A stretch of DNA of 64,000 bases from Flavobacterium sp. ZT3R18 (GCF_007097385.1 NZ_VJZS01000011.1:62001-126000); one strand, 5' to 3'; numbered from the stretch's first letter, positions 47,452-57,413 are shown. Notes: generated from the sequence alone by a model not told the origin. Translations and numbers: made by a program.

Positions 47452-47883
47452 TTATTTTTCCATTTTAAAAAAATAATCGGCTGAGTTTTTTCCGCTTCCA
47501 TAAATTAAGAAAAATATACAAAGAGCTAGGGCAACTATAGCCACTAATAAATTTTGATGATGCATGTCTCCCATAAAATTGATGACTATCGCACCCAATA
47601 GAATAGGTAATTGACCTATTATTGCCCAACGGGTTAGCAATCCGAAGAAAATTAAAATCCCTCCAAGAAAATGTGCTGAAGCTATATAGTGAATAATAAA
47701 CCATCCATACATTCCTTTGTCTATATTGTCAATTGAAGATATTAAATCTACTAAATATTGGATGTTTGTTATAAAAGTTATTCCTTTAATAAACAAAAAT
47801 ACACCGAGTGCCATACGTACCAAATCAATCGATAAATAAGTGTGTGCATTAGCCCACTTATTCAAGGTTTTCACATTGTTCAT
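47452..47883 (-). CDS. DoxX-family membrane protein
   Basis: 143 aa with four membrane helices. The DoxX pattern is seen in RMALGVFLFIKGITFI, HFLGGILIFFGLLTRWA, GQLPILLGAIVINF and LLVAIVALALCIFF. DoxX proteins are found with thiosulfate oxidation, oxidative stress and menaquinone-linked redox functions; the exact role here is unknown. It is monocistronic and not linked to the second DoxX gene at 54047. Confidence 0.85.
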   Translation of the reverse strand: MNNVKTLNKWANAHTYLSIDLVRMALGVFLFIKGITFITNIQYLVDLISSIDNIDKGMYGWFIIHYIASAHFLGGILIFFGLLTRWAIIGQLPILLGAIVINFMGDMHHQNLLVAIVALALCIFFLIYGSGKNSADYFFKMEK

Positions 47884-47970
47884 AACATCGTAAGTTTAAA
47901 TTAGTTATACTAAAGGTATTAAATATTAGCGAGATATGAAAAAATTTTACATTTTTAACTAGGGATGCTG

Positions 47971-49572
47971 TTATTTTAATGTGATGTTTTTGTCTTTTTT
48001 GTTTTCGTCAAGAATTGTCGAGTTATTCGTGATATCTTCCAAAATCCAATTCAGTTCTGGATCTTTTCCATTGACATAATCTGCTATTGTTGGGACAATT
48101 TCCTTATCGGGAAAAACACCACGTCCTTCAAGAGTTGTTTTGTAAAATGGAGTAATTGCCAGTAAACCAATTTTTATGTTTATCTCAGAATTTGGTAACT
48201 TAATCATAGGCATTATTCCGGCTACACTTCCATTAAAGGCACCACCTGTTTCTTCTCCTACAAAAGTGGCTCTTTTGGAACCTTTTAAATTAGATGAAAT
48301 AATACTAGACGCAGAAAAGGATCCTCCGTTTATAATTACATACACTTTGCCTTTGAAAGCATTTTTGTTTATCGGTTTTGGTTTTGACAAGGAATTAGAA
48401 GCGTAATAATTGCCATTTTTATCTTTATAAGTTTTAAAATAGACAACTGGAGCATAAAAGGGAGTTACTAAAATTTTAGCTAAGAGTGGGGCTTTATTAA
48501 AAGGTGATTTTTCAATCAAACTGGTCTTAGAAGCGACTTCGTAAGGATTTAAAAACACATAAGTAGAGTCTGATAGATAACTGTATAAATCACTAATTTC
48601 GTTTAATGCACCTCCAGGGTTATTTCGCAAATCGATAATCAGAGTTTTGGTTTTTTTTAATTGCATTTTACCAAAGCTTTCTTCATAAAAGCGGCTCGGT
48701 TTTCCCAAATCAAAATGTCTAATTTTAAGTAGAGCAATGCTACTGTCTTTCTCGATGAATTTTAGATCCCTGTTGTTGGTTTTTGTGGTTTCATCATAGC
48801 CATATGTACTTTTGTCCTTCTTAATTTTTTTCTTTTGCTTAGCGTCAAGTGTAGTTATTGCCTCTTTGGTTTTTGCTTTATTTGTTTTTAGTGGTTCTGT
48901 TTTTTTTCGCTTGATACAAACTACCCGTAAAGAATCATTTTGCTTGAAACTATAGTTAATGCTATCTTGAAGACCATTCTCATTGCTATAAAAAGTAGAG
49001 ATCATATATGACATTCGTTTTCTTTTGAAGGTTTTGTTGTAACCATCAGAGGTAAATAATGTATAATATCCAGAAACTAATTCACTTATTTTTTTATCAT
49101 TAATAGCAATAACTTCTGCTCCTGTTTGTATTGATTTATTTTTAGATTTGTTTTTTAGAACATACATCTTGTCATTGATGATTCCAAAATCAAACTGGGA
49201 AAATGGTCCTATTCCTTTATCTTTGAGAGCTTTTTTTTCTGCTTTATTCAGTTTTTTTGTAGAAGGAGAGACGATCAAATGACCTTGACGAACTGAAGCA
49301 ACCACGGGACTTAGTTTTTTATAAAATTCAAAACTGGTCATGGGTTTTGTAATGGTGTTTTTTAAACTATCAAATTTGTAGTCGAGTTCTTTTTTTGAAA
49401 TGTACCAATACAGTTTGGGCTGTAAGCGTTGTAGTTTTTTATAAGTAAAATCTAAGTCGGCTTTCAAATCGTTTTCGACGATCAAGTCGTTTAAGTGTGC
49501 GTTATGTTCTTTTACGGAAGTACATTGGATGAATAGAAAACTAAAAAACGAAAGGATTACTATTTTTTTCAT
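47971..49572 (-). CDS. S41-family serine protease, lipoprotein
   Basis: 533 aa. The signal MKKIVILSFFSFLFIQC ends in a lipobox with C17. A PDZ-like region lies around residue 150-180 (TGAEVIAINDKKISELV). The protease core has IIDLRNNPGGALNEIS and the nucleophile region VIINGGSFSASSI (serine in SFSAS), followed by VGEETGGAFNGS. S41 peptidases such as C-terminal processing and tricorn-like proteases cut misfolded or tail-marked proteins in the periplasm. A 30-residue KKKIKKDK-rich insertion (about 240-260) is unusual. The promoter TTG-19-TATATTTG is 74 bases upstream. Confidence 0.92.
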   Translation of the reverse strand: MKKIVILSFFSFLFIQCTSVKEHNAHLNDLIVENDLKADLDFTYKKLQRLQPKLYWYISKKELDYKFDSLKNTITKPMTSFEFYKKLSPVVASVRQGHLIVSPSTKKLNKAEKKALKDKGIGPFSQFDFGIINDKMYVLKNKSKNKSIQTGAEVIAINDKKISELVSGYYTLFTSDGYNKTFKRKRMSYMISTFYSNENGLQDSINYSFKQNDSLRVVCIKRKKTEPLKTNKAKTKEAITTLDAKQKKKIKKDKSTYGYDETTKTNNRDLKFIEKDSSIALLKIRHFDLGKPSRFYEESFGKMQLKKTKTLIIDLRNNPGGALNEISDLYSYLSDSTYVFLNPYEVASKTSLIEKSPFNKAPLLAKILVTPFYAPVVYFKTYKDKNGNYYASNSLSKPKPINKNAFKGKVYVIINGGSFSASSIISSNLKGSKRATFVGEETGGAFNGSVAGIMPMIKLPNSEINIKIGLLAITPFYKTTLEGRGVFPDKEIVPTIADYVNGKDPELNWILEDITNNSTILDENKKDKNITLK

Positions 49573-49645
49573 AAATGTAAAGGCGTTGTAAGTTTTACAA
49601 AATCAAGTTTAGAGTTTGTTTGAATAAACAATGCTTTATTTCGTA

Positions 49646-49675
49646 CAAATATATAGGTTTCTATTTACGATTCAA
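49646..49675 (-). promoter_or_regulatory. Promoter of the S41 protease gene
   Basis: On the minus strand TTG (49675-49673) and TATATTTG (49653-49646) with a 19-base spacer match the consensus; the ATG follows at 49572. Confidence 0.65.
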
Positions 49676-49707
49676 TGTCATTTTCTTAAGAATTTAATCT
49701 CCTCCAG

Positions 49708-49806
49708 TTTGTCATTTCGACGAAGGAGAAATCACATATAGATTACGCACTGTGATTTACTTCATCTGTTCGCTATCGCTCGAGTCTCCTTCGTCGAAAT
49801 GACAAA
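49708..49806. repeat. MITE-like inverted repeat element
   Basis: Perfect 22-base arms: 49708-49729, starting TTTGTCATTTCGACGAAGG, and 49785-49806, its reverse complement. Inside, AATCACA (49730-49736) and TGTGATT (49751-49757) make a nested inverted repeat. It lies between the S41 gene and the carboxylase gene. A similar GTCATTTCGAC element is common in Bacteroidota as far as I recall. Confidence 0.75.
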
Positions 49807-49903
49807 AACAAACCTTAAGGAAGCGACATTGATTTAAGATTAATAATAAGGATTCAAAAAAAACACCCCCAATAATCAAGGAGTGTTCTGAATTTTTTAC
49901 TAA

Positions 49904-51532
49904 TTACACCTGAATTACACCCAAATTAAATTTCTTTTCGATAGGCGAGTGGTTGGCCGCTTCGATACCCATAGAAATCCAAGTTCTAGTTTCGAGCGGG
50001 TCAATTATAGCATCTGTCCACAAGCGAGCAGCTGCGTAGTAGGGGGAAACTTGTTCGTCATAACGGGCTTTTATTTTGGCAAATAATTCAGCTTCCTTGG
50101 CTTCATCCACAATCTCTCCTTTTCCTTTTAGCGAAGAAGCTTCAATTTGTGCCAAAACTTTGGCGGCTTGCGTACCACCCATAACGGCTAGTTCTGCACT
50201 TGGCCAAGCAAATATTAATCTAGGGTCGAATGCTTTTCCACACATCGCATAATTTCCGGCTCCATATGAGTTTCCTACTATGACCGTGAATTTTGGCACT
50301 ACCGAATTGGATACGGCATTTACCATTTTGGCACCATCTTTTATGATTCCGCCATGCTCTGATTTGGAACCCACCATAAAACCAGTTACATCCTGAACAA
50401 ATACCAATGGGATTTTCTTTTGGTTACAATTGGCAATAAAGCGAGTGGCTTTGTCTGCCGAATCAGAGTAAATAACTCCGCCAAATTGCATTTCGCCTTT
50501 GGTCGTTTTTACCACTTTTCTTTGGTTGGCAACAATTCCCACAGCCCAACCATCAATTCTGGCATATCCAGTAATAAGCGATTGTCCGTAACCGTCTTTG
50601 TAGGCCTCAAACTCTGAATTATCTACCAATCGCTTGATGATTTCCATCATATCGTATTGTTCGTTTCTTGCTTTTGGCAAAATACCGTAGATGTCTTTTT
50701 CGTCTAAAGCTGGTTTTTCGGCTTTGATACGGTTATAGCCCGCTTTATCAAAATGACCAATTTTATCGACTATGTTTTTTATTTTGTCTAAAGCATCTTT
50801 ATCGTCTTTGGCTTTATAATCAGTCACTCCCGAAATTTCGCAATGCGTTGTTGCTCCACCCAAGGTTTCATTGTCGATGGTTTCGCCAATGGCTGCTTTG
50901 ACCAAATAGCTTCCAGCCAAGAAAATACTTCCTGTTTTATCAACAATAAGAGCTTCGTCACTCATAATAGGAAGATAAGCACCACCCGCAACACAACTTC
51001 CCATTACGGCAGAGATTTGGGTAATTCCCATGCTACTCATTTGGGCATTGTTTCTAAAGATGCGCCCAAAATGCTCTTTGTCTGGAAAAATTTCGTCTTG
51101 CAAGGGTAAATAAACACCTGCACTATCTACCAAATAAATGATAGGCAAACGGTTTTCCATGGCTATTTCTTGGGCTCTAAGATTTTTCTTTGCTGTAATA
51201 GGGAACCAAGCTCCTGCTTTTACGGTAGCATCATTGGCCACAACAATACATTGTTTTCCTTTTATGTATCCTATTTTTACAATGACTCCTCCAGATGGGC
51301 ATCCGCCGTGCTCTGCATACATTTTTTTACCTACAAAAGCGCCGATTTCGATGCATTTTGCGTTTTCGTCGAGCAGATAGTCAATGCGCTCGCGAGCGGT
51401 CATTTTGCCTTCGGCATGTAGTTTTTGAATTCGTTTTTCGCCACCACCTAGTTTGACTTTGGCAAACTTTTGTTTCAAATCAGATAGTAGAAGTTTATTA
51501 TGATCTTCGTTTTTATTGAAGTTTAAATCCAT
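49904..51532 (-). CDS. Acyl-CoA carboxylase, carboxyltransferase beta subunit
   Basis: 542 aa. Two crotonase-type halves: the N-terminal one has LHAEGKMTARERIDYLLD, CIVVANDATVKAGAWFPITAKK and VDSAGVYLPLQ; the C-terminal one has GGVIYSDSADKATRFI, VFVQDVTGFMVG and GNSYGAGNYAMCGKAFDPRLIFAWPSAELAVMGG. It carboxylates an acyl-CoA (propionyl- or methylcrotonyl-CoA most likely) with a biotin-carboxylase partner not present here. SAGVYLPLQDEIFPD and FGRIFRN point to the methylcrotonyl/geranyl type, so leucine breakdown is a likely role. Confidence 0.93.
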   Translation of the reverse strand: MDLNFNKNEDHNKLLLSDLKQKFAKVKLGGGEKRIQKLHAEGKMTARERIDYLLDENAKCIEIGAFVGKKMYAEHGGCPSGGVIVKIGYIKGKQCIVVANDATVKAGAWFPITAKKNLRAQEIAMENRLPIIYLVDSAGVYLPLQDEIFPDKEHFGRIFRNNAQMSSMGITQISAVMGSCVAGGAYLPIMSDEALIVDKTGSIFLAGSYLVKAAIGETIDNETLGGATTHCEISGVTDYKAKDDKDALDKIKNIVDKIGHFDKAGYNRIKAEKPALDEKDIYGILPKARNEQYDMMEIIKRLVDNSEFEAYKDGYGQSLITGYARIDGWAVGIVANQRKVVKTTKGEMQFGGVIYSDSADKATRFIANCNQKKIPLVFVQDVTGFMVGSKSEHGGIIKDGAKMVNAVSNSVVPKFTVIVGNSYGAGNYAMCGKAFDPRLIFAWPSAELAVMGGTQAAKVLAQIEASSLKGKGEIVDEAKEAELFAKIKARYDEQVSPYYAAARLWTDAIIDPLETRTWISMGIEAANHSPIEKKFNLGVIQV

Positions 51533-51863
51533 GTTGGTTATTTGTTTTTGTTCTAATAGTGTGGGCTAATTTACGAAAACGATTGAAATAAATTTAAAAT
51601 ATCTTAACCCTTGGTTGTTTTTTTAATTGCGAAGAAGTCTCACAAATAATTTTCAGAGATACTATTTGGGATGATGTTTTTGTAAATATTTATTATAAGT
51701 AGGTGTAGCAAAACAATTATAAGGGCAGTGAGTTGCTAGATAGTTTTTTTTTCGTTCAGGACTGGACAATAACTATAAAACGTTAATTATATAAGATTTA
51801 AAAGTAAAAGTATAACAGCAATGTTTATTTGCAATCTAAATTTGGGTAAAATTCAAAGCAGTG
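51533..51863. other. Intergenic region upstream of pldA
   Basis: No gene, RNA or repeat was recognised in these 331 bases apart from the candidate -7 box at 51837-51844. Confidence 0.5.
51837..51844 (+). promoter_or_regulatory. Candidate -7 box of pldA
   Basis: TAAATTTG (TAnnTTTG) ends 19 bases before the ATG at 51864; a TTG at the correct distance is not evident. Confidence 0.4.
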
Positions 51864-52775
51864 ATGTCATTTATAAAAGTATACTCGTTTTTTTTCTTTT
51901 TTCTTTTTTTTCTTTCTTCTTCAAATGCTCAGGTTCAAGCATTGTTTAATGATAAAGTAGCACTTAAAACCATGGGTGCGCGCTGGGAATTAGACTCCAC
52001 TTCGGCTAGAGGGACTTTTTTGGTTACGCCTTACAAATCCATTTATGTTTTGCCTTTTGTGTGGTCCAGTAGTCCAAATGAACAGCCTCACTCTGGAAAT
52101 GATTCGCCTGTGTATGTAACGCCAGCCAAGATTGATTATGATGTTGTTGAAATGAAATTTCAGCTGAGTTTTAAAACTAAAATTTTGCAGAGTTTTTTAT
52201 GGGGGAGTGCTGATTTATGGGTTGCTTATACTCAGATATCACATTGGCAAATTTATAATGCCGACTTGTCTCGCCCCTTTAGAGAAATTAATTATGAACC
52301 CGAAATTATACTTAATTTTCCTGTAAAGTTCAATGTATTGGGGTTTAAAGCCAGAATGCTTGGTCTTTCATTTGATCATGAGTCAAATGGGAAAAGTTAT
52401 CCAAGTACAAGAAGTTGGAACAGAGTTATTTTTATGGCTGGTTTGGAAAGGAAAAATTGGAATATCTACATCAGACCTTGGTATGTGATTCCAGAATCTA
52501 ATGGAGATAATCCAGATATTTCAGACTATATAGGCAATGCTGACGTTAATGTTATTTATTCCAGAAACCGAAGCGTTTTTACTTTTATTGGAAGTCATAA
52601 TTTTAATTTTGAAGGGAATATGAGAGGAAGTTCTACTTTTTCTTGGGCTTATCCGATAAAAGGGAATCTTAGAGGGTATTTGCAAGTTTCTCACGGTTAT
52701 GGAAATTCACTGATTGATTACAACCACAATCAAACCACCATAGGAGTTGGAGTTTCATTAATAGAATGGCAGTAG
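51864..52775 (+). CDS. pldA: Outer membrane phospholipase A
   Basis: 303 aa from ATG 51864; a GTG just before it is less likely. Signal peptide MSFIKVYSFFFFFLFFLSSS followed by NAQ. The OMPLA catalytic region is clear: LSFDHESNGKSYPSTRSWNR (His and Ser of the catalytic pair, with Asn next to them). The rest is a 12-strand barrel (for example VWSSSPNEQPHSG, YIRPWYVIPES, RGYLQVSHGYGN). The enzyme hydrolyses phospholipids displaced into the outer leaflet. Monocistronic. Confidence 0.93.
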   Translation: MSFIKVYSFFFFFLFFLSSSNAQVQALFNDKVALKTMGARWELDSTSARGTFLVTPYKSIYVLPFVWSSSPNEQPHSGNDSPVYVTPAKIDYDVVEMKFQLSFKTKILQSFLWGSADLWVAYTQISHWQIYNADLSRPFREINYEPEIILNFPVKFNVLGFKARMLGLSFDHESNGKSYPSTRSWNRVIFMAGLERKNWNIYIRPWYVIPESNGDNPDISDYIGNADVNVIYSRNRSVFTFIGSHNFNFEGNMRGSSTFSWAYPIKGNLRGYLQVSHGYGNSLIDYNHNQTTIGVGVSLIEWQ

Positions 52776-53058
52776 GGTAATTGCTTTTTGTCATGTACTT
52801 AAACGAAAAGCATAAATTGATGTAATGTTTTTAAAAAAATTGCAATGTAAATTGGAATGGGTACGAGCGAGGCAAGTAAGACCAATAAAGCACCATTACA
52901 TCTGATTTTATGATTCATCCATTTTTTCGTAAATTAGCGCAAAATATGGTAACCGCATCAGGATGCAAAGCCAACCCGTTTCGGGTAAATGGAGTCGCGA
53001 TGGATTTATATAAATTAGTTGGCATACTGCTGCCGAGCACCACAGTCAGACCTCGATA

Positions 53059-53934
53059 ATGGAAAAAACGATCCCCACATACAACATAAACACCCTTTCG
53101 GGACAAAAAGAAACAAACCCTGATGTTTTTTCTATTGACTGGCAAATTAATTTCGAAAACACACCGTTAAACGTTCCTTATCGAAGCAATTATTTTGGCG
53201 TAGGTTTTTGTTTGAGGGGAAAAGCCACATTAAAAGCAAATTTGGAAACGTACAGTGTGGAACAAAATTCAATTGTAACCATGTCTCCCCAAATAGTGAA
53301 ACAATGGGTTAGCCGTTCAGACGATTATCAAATGATCTCCGTTTTTTTTACAAAGGAGTTCTTAATCCAAAACATAGCAAATACCAATTTTCTGGACCAT
53401 TTTCCTTTTTTTGAAGCCAATGCCACTCATGTTTCAAAATTCTCAAAACCACAATATGAAATCATTTTAGGTCAATTGCAGGGTATTCAAACAAAATTAA
53501 GTTCCACTCATCCGTACAAGAAGGAAATCGTAAGAAGTTTAATTACGGTATTGCTATTTGAAATGTTAGCTCTATACAACGAACACGCTTTTCCTTCATT
53601 TTTCAGGCAAACACGCGGTGGGCAAATTACGGCTGAATTTAAAAAAATAGTGAGTTCAAACTTCCTTAAGAAGAGAAACGTAAAATTTTATGCCGACTTA
53701 CTTTTTATAACTCCAAAGCATTTGACGGAAACCATTAAGGCCGAAACCGGGAAATCGGCTGGGGAATGGATAGGTGAAATCATTATTTTGGAAGCAAAAG
53801 TTTTATTGCAAGACCCCACATTAACTGTTGCCGATATTGCCAATACGCTTCATTTTGCCGACCAATCCACATTTGGCAAATTCTTTAAAAACATAGCTTT
53901 ACTTTCTCCACTTGCTTACAGACAAACGCTGTAA
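53059..53934 (+). CDS. AraC-family transcriptional regulator
   Basis: 291 aa. An N-terminal cupin-like sensing domain (about 30-130; FCLRGKATLKANLETYSVEQ) is followed by a helical linker and a C-terminal AraC DNA-binding domain (about 190-291): FYADLLFITPKHLTETIKAETG for the first helix-turn-helix and TVADIANTLHFADQSTFGKFF for the second. It lies at the head of a plus-strand cluster (DoxX, alginate-export barrel, pirin, isochorismatase, pirin) 112 bases upstream, and is likely its regulator. The start MEKTIPTYNINTLSG is the only good one. Confidence 0.93.
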   Translation: MEKTIPTYNINTLSGQKETNPDVFSIDWQINFENTPLNVPYRSNYFGVGFCLRGKATLKANLETYSVEQNSIVTMSPQIVKQWVSRSDDYQMISVFFTKEFLIQNIANTNFLDHFPFFEANATHVSKFSKPQYEIILGQLQGIQTKLSSTHPYKKEIVRSLITVLLFEMLALYNEHAFPSFFRQTRGGQITAEFKKIVSSNFLKKRNVKFYADLLFITPKHLTETIKAETGKSAGEWIGEIIILEAKVLLQDPTLTVADIANTLHFADQSTFGKFFKNIALLSPLAYRQTL

Positions 53935-54046
53935 ATTGCATTTTCCGATTTTTTGACCAATCAATCCTCCTTTTTGCCCTTTCCGTTTTTTCAAATCGGT
54001 CGCAACTTTGCATTGTAAATTTTAAGTAAATAAAACAATCGAAAAA

Positions 54047-54424
54047 ATGACGACAAAAACTAGAAACATCATCAATTGGGTACTTACAGGATTAGTGGGG
54101 TTTATCTTCATCGGCAGTGCCATCAGTAAATTAACAGCGAATGCGGAGGCATTAAAAATGGCAGAAGGTTTTGGACTTGATGCAAACAACTATATGCTAC
54201 TCGGGATAGTGGAAATTACAGCAATAATCCTTTTCCTAATTCCAAGAACAGCAATTATAGGAACGTTATTGTTAGCCGCTTATATGGGTGGTGCCATTGC
54301 AACACATCTTGAACACGCACAACCTTTAGCGGCTCCAATAGCAATTGCGACATTTGTGTGGATTGTTGCTTTTGTCCGCATTCCTGAATTGTCCCAAAGG
54401 GTTTTAGGCAAAAAACAAGCTTAA
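54047..54424 (+). CDS. DoxX-family membrane protein
   Basis: 125 aa with four helices: WVLTGLVGFIFIGSAISKL, LLGIVEITAIILFLIPRTAI, GTLLLAAYMGGAIATHLEH and APIAIATFVWIVAFV. The GSAISKL and GGAIATHLEH motifs are typical of DoxX-like proteins. It is the first structural gene after the AraC regulator and may take part in redox or quinone chemistry, as suggested by its pirin neighbours. Confidence 0.85.
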   Translation: MTTKTRNIINWVLTGLVGFIFIGSAISKLTANAEALKMAEGFGLDANNYMLLGIVEITAIILFLIPRTAIIGTLLLAAYMGGAIATHLEHAQPLAAPIAIATFVWIVAFVRIPELSQRVLGKKQA

Positions 54425-54463
54425 TCGTTCAAAAATTTCAACAATGATTACAACACTTTTACA

Positions 54464-55858
54464 ATGAGAAATTCTATTCAAAAAACCTCTTTTTTAATTT
54501 TTGTATTGTTTCTAATGATCAATTTGGCTTTTGGTCAAGTCCCAAAAAGTTCTATTAGTATGCTTCGCTACAACGATGATTTTAGCGCGGTGAAAAAAGA
54601 CACAATCAAAAAGGGATTTGACAAACTGAAATATATCAGTCTGGGGAAAAACGCCTTTATTTCATTTGGTGGTGAGCTTCGGGAGCAATATCAATATTAT
54701 GATAATCTGAATTTTGGGGATGTGCCGCCAACATTCGAGAAAACTTCAGTTGGACAACTTTGGCATCGTGCCATGATACACAGTAATTTAGAAATAGGTT
54801 CGAAGGTCAGGATTTTTTTGCAGCTGAATAGTACCTTGCGTTTTTTTAATCCAAATCCATTAACCCCGGAAATTGATGAAAATCAATTGAGTTTGCATCA
54901 GGCTTTTATAGATTATTCGGTTGATAAAAATTGGATGATAAGAGCAGGAAGACAAGAATTAGGCTATGGTAACAATCGGCTTTTAACTTTTAGGGAAGGT
55001 CCCAATACACGCTTGACATTTGATGCGGCAATTGTAAAATACCACAACGAAAAAAGAAAAATTGATTTTCTTGCCTTAACGCCGGTAGTTTCAAAACAAT
55101 ATGTTTTTGATGATGAATCGTTTGAGGATTATATCTTTGGTGTGTATGCAACCGAAAATGTAATTTCAAAAAAACTCTTGGTTGACTATTATGTATTGAA
55201 TTTTAATTCAGAAAACAGAAAGTACAATTTTGTATCAGGGAAAGAAAATCGCCAAAGTTTTGGATTGCGTATTTTTTCACAAAACCCAAGGTTCAATTAT
55301 GAATTGGAAAGCACTTATCAAACAGGGACATTCAACCAGTCTGACATTAATGCCTATGCTTTTTCAAGTGATATTAATTACAAAATCGATCAAAAACTGA
55401 ATTTAATTATTGGATTGGGAGCCAATTATATTTCGGGTGACAAAGACAAATCCGACACTAAATTAAACACCTATAATCCTATTTTCTCAAAACCTCCTTA
55501 CGGATTAGCGGCACCGATTGGTTCATCCAATATTGAAAATATAAATCCATATATCAAAATAAATCCGATTAAAAAACTATCGGTTTTTGCTTCAGTATAT
55601 TTTATGCAACGCAACAGCGATCAGGACGGAACCTATTCACCGGGAATGACAGAAGTAAGACCAAATCCAAGAGAATTGTTTGCTTCAACCAAACGAGGAA
55701 TTGGAACCCAATACGCCATTGAGACAAGTTATAATCTAAATCAAAATATTTCATTTGCTGTTGATGGTGCCTACTTTCAGGCGGGCACCTATGTGAAAGA
55801 AACAGGCAAAGGATTGGACATTTCGTATTTGTCATTGAAATCCACTTTCAAATTTTAA
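54464..55858 (+). CDS. Alginate-export-type outer membrane barrel protein
   Basis: 464 aa. Signal peptide MRNSIQKTSFLIFVLFLMIN ending LAFGQ. The family pattern is seen in ISFGGELREQYQYY, HQAFIDYSVDKNWMIRAGRQELGYGNNRLL and FDAAIVKYHNEKRKIDFLAL, and the C-terminus has barrel strands ending LDISYLSLKSTFKF. Alginate-export family barrels pass anionic or aromatic compounds through the outer membrane. No alginate genes are nearby, so the name reflects fold only. It starts 39 bases after DoxX and ends five bases before the first pirin gene. Confidence 0.85.
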   Translation: MRNSIQKTSFLIFVLFLMINLAFGQVPKSSISMLRYNDDFSAVKKDTIKKGFDKLKYISLGKNAFISFGGELREQYQYYDNLNFGDVPPTFEKTSVGQLWHRAMIHSNLEIGSKVRIFLQLNSTLRFFNPNPLTPEIDENQLSLHQAFIDYSVDKNWMIRAGRQELGYGNNRLLTFREGPNTRLTFDAAIVKYHNEKRKIDFLALTPVVSKQYVFDDESFEDYIFGVYATENVISKKLLVDYYVLNFNSENRKYNFVSGKENRQSFGLRIFSQNPRFNYELESTYQTGTFNQSDINAYAFSSDINYKIDQKLNLIIGLGANYISGDKDKSDTKLNTYNPIFSKPPYGLAAPIGSSNIENINPYIKINPIKKLSVFASVYFMQRNSDQDGTYSPGMTEVRPNPRELFASTKRGIGTQYAIETSYNLNQNISFAVDGAYFQAGTYVKETGKGLDISYLSLKSTFKF

Positions 55859-55862
55859 AATC

Positions 55863-56687
55863 ATGAAAAAGCAAATTAAAAAAATAAGCAGGCTGCAATT
55901 CAAACAAAATGCACCCGGGTTTAATTCGGTGGATATGTTTCATTCTGAATTTAATTTTGAACCTTTTTTAGTGTTTACCGAATTTCATATGGACAAACCT
56001 ATTTTTGGACCACATCCTCACGCAGGCGTTTCCGTTATGACCTATATGATGCCCGGAAGCGAAGGTTCCTTTTTTAATCGAAACAGCCTTGGTGACTATA
56101 GTATCATTGAACCGGGTGGCATACACGTTACACAAGCAGGTAGTGGTATAAAACACGATGAAGTGCCGACCGTTACAGGAACTGATTGCCACGGTTTTCA
56201 AATTTGGATAAACCACGCTGACAAAGACAGATTAGTCGAACCGAAAGCATTTCACGCTTTTTCAAAAGATGTTCCAGAATACAACAGCGACAACGTGCAT
56301 TTAAGAGTGGTGCAAGGCACATTTCAAAATGTAACTTCTCCTATTGAATTGGTTACTAAAACAACATTGTTTGATGTAACCCTGCAACCCGATTCTTCCA
56401 TTGCATTTGACGCAAAGGAAATGGCTTTTATCTATCTCATTTCGGGGAAAATTATTTTAGAGGATAGTTCAATTTCAAGCACCTCAATGATAACTTTTGA
56501 TAAAGCTGGAAATAAAATAAATGTAAAAACAGGAAATGAAATTGCTAACTTTATGTTTGTTTCTGGCGTACCCCACAACGAACCAATTGTGCTCGGCGGT
56601 CCGTTTGTAATGACAACCAATGAACAGCTGATAGCAACCAAAAAAAGATTACAATATGGAGAAATGGGGATTTTAAATCCGCTTTGA
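55863..56687 (+). CDS. Pirin-family cupin protein
   Basis: 274 aa with two cupin barrels. The N-terminal metal site is HPHAGVSVMTYMMPGSEG (His pair) with a later EPGGIHVTQAGSGIKHDE, the pirin signature. Pirins are iron-binding; some are quercetinases (YhaK, YhhW type). Its ATG follows the barrel gene by five bases, so the two are cotranscribed. A substrate cannot be read from sequence. Confidence 0.9.
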   Translation: MKKQIKKISRLQFKQNAPGFNSVDMFHSEFNFEPFLVFTEFHMDKPIFGPHPHAGVSVMTYMMPGSEGSFFNRNSLGDYSIIEPGGIHVTQAGSGIKHDEVPTVTGTDCHGFQIWINHADKDRLVEPKAFHAFSKDVPEYNSDNVHLRVVQGTFQNVTSPIELVTKTTLFDVTLQPDSSIAFDAKEMAFIYLISGKIILEDSSISSTSMITFDKAGNKINVKTGNEIANFMFVSGVPHNEPIVLGGPFVMTTNEQLIATKKRLQYGEMGILNPL

Positions 56688-56804
56688 ACAAATCAATGGG
56701 ACTAAAAAGCAAAGATAACTTGGAGTGATTTTGAATCCATTTTGCGAATTTTTGCGAAATACAAAATTTCAGTACTTAAATAATTTAATAATAACAATAA
56801 ATAA

Positions 56805-57413
56805 ATGATTATGAAACAGTTTAAAAAAGAAGACACAGTAATGCTATTGGTTGATCATCAGGTTGGAACGCTTAATTTTTCTGCCAACCGACCTCATGAA
56901 ATGATTATAAGCAGAACAAGAGCATTGGCAAGATTCGCCAAAGCACTTGACATTCCGGTTGTTTTGACGAGCAGTCAGGAAGACCAAGCTCAGGGGATGC
57001 TTTTACAAGACCTGCAAGAGTTGCTTCCCGAGGAATATGCAAATCGTGTCAAAAGAGCTGGGATTACCAATGCCTGGGATGATGAAGAATACAAAGCAGC
57101 GGTGTTGAAAGCGGCCAACGGAAGAAAAAATGTGATCATGGCAGGGCTTACCCATGATGTATGTATTGTTTGGCCGTCGATGTCCATGCAAGAAGAAGGA
57201 TTTGACGTTCAAGTAGTAATGGATGCTGGTGGTTCGCCAACTCAAATTGCCGATGATATCGCTAAACAAACATGGGAAAGCAAAGGGGTTCGAACCACTT
57301 CAATCAATCAGTTAGCTTCGGAAATGGTACATAGCTGGGCATCAGAGGATGGGCAAAAAGTATTGCCAATCCTTTTTGAGGAAGTTTTTTCAAAAATAGG
57401 ACAATTTGCTTAA
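56805..57413 (+). CDS. Isochorismatase-like hydrolase (YcaC type)
   Basis: 202 aa. The fold starts with VMLLVDHQVGTLNFSA (catalytic D), LDIPVVLTSSQED, then GRKNVIMAGLTHDVCIVWPS with the nucleophile Cys in THDVC. YcaC-type proteins hydrolyse small amides or related compounds of unknown identity. It belongs to the AraC-led cluster, 117 bases after the first pirin. An alternative Met is two codons after the chosen start. Confidence 0.9.
   Translation: MIMKQFKKEDTVMLLVDHQVGTLNFSANRPHEMIISRTRALARFAKALDIPVVLTSSQEDQAQGMLLQDLQELLPEEYANRVKRAGITNAWDDEEYKAAVLKAANGRKNVIMAGLTHDVCIVWPSMSMQEEGFDVQVVMDAGGSPTQIADDIAKQTWESKGVRTTSINQLASEMVHSWASEDGQKVLPILFEEVFSKIGQFA

Noticed and set aside
52915..53145. 76-codon minus-strand frame upstream of and overlapping the AraC gene.
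   Set aside because: It overlaps the AraC coding start antisense, with basic-rich unlikely composition and no promoter.
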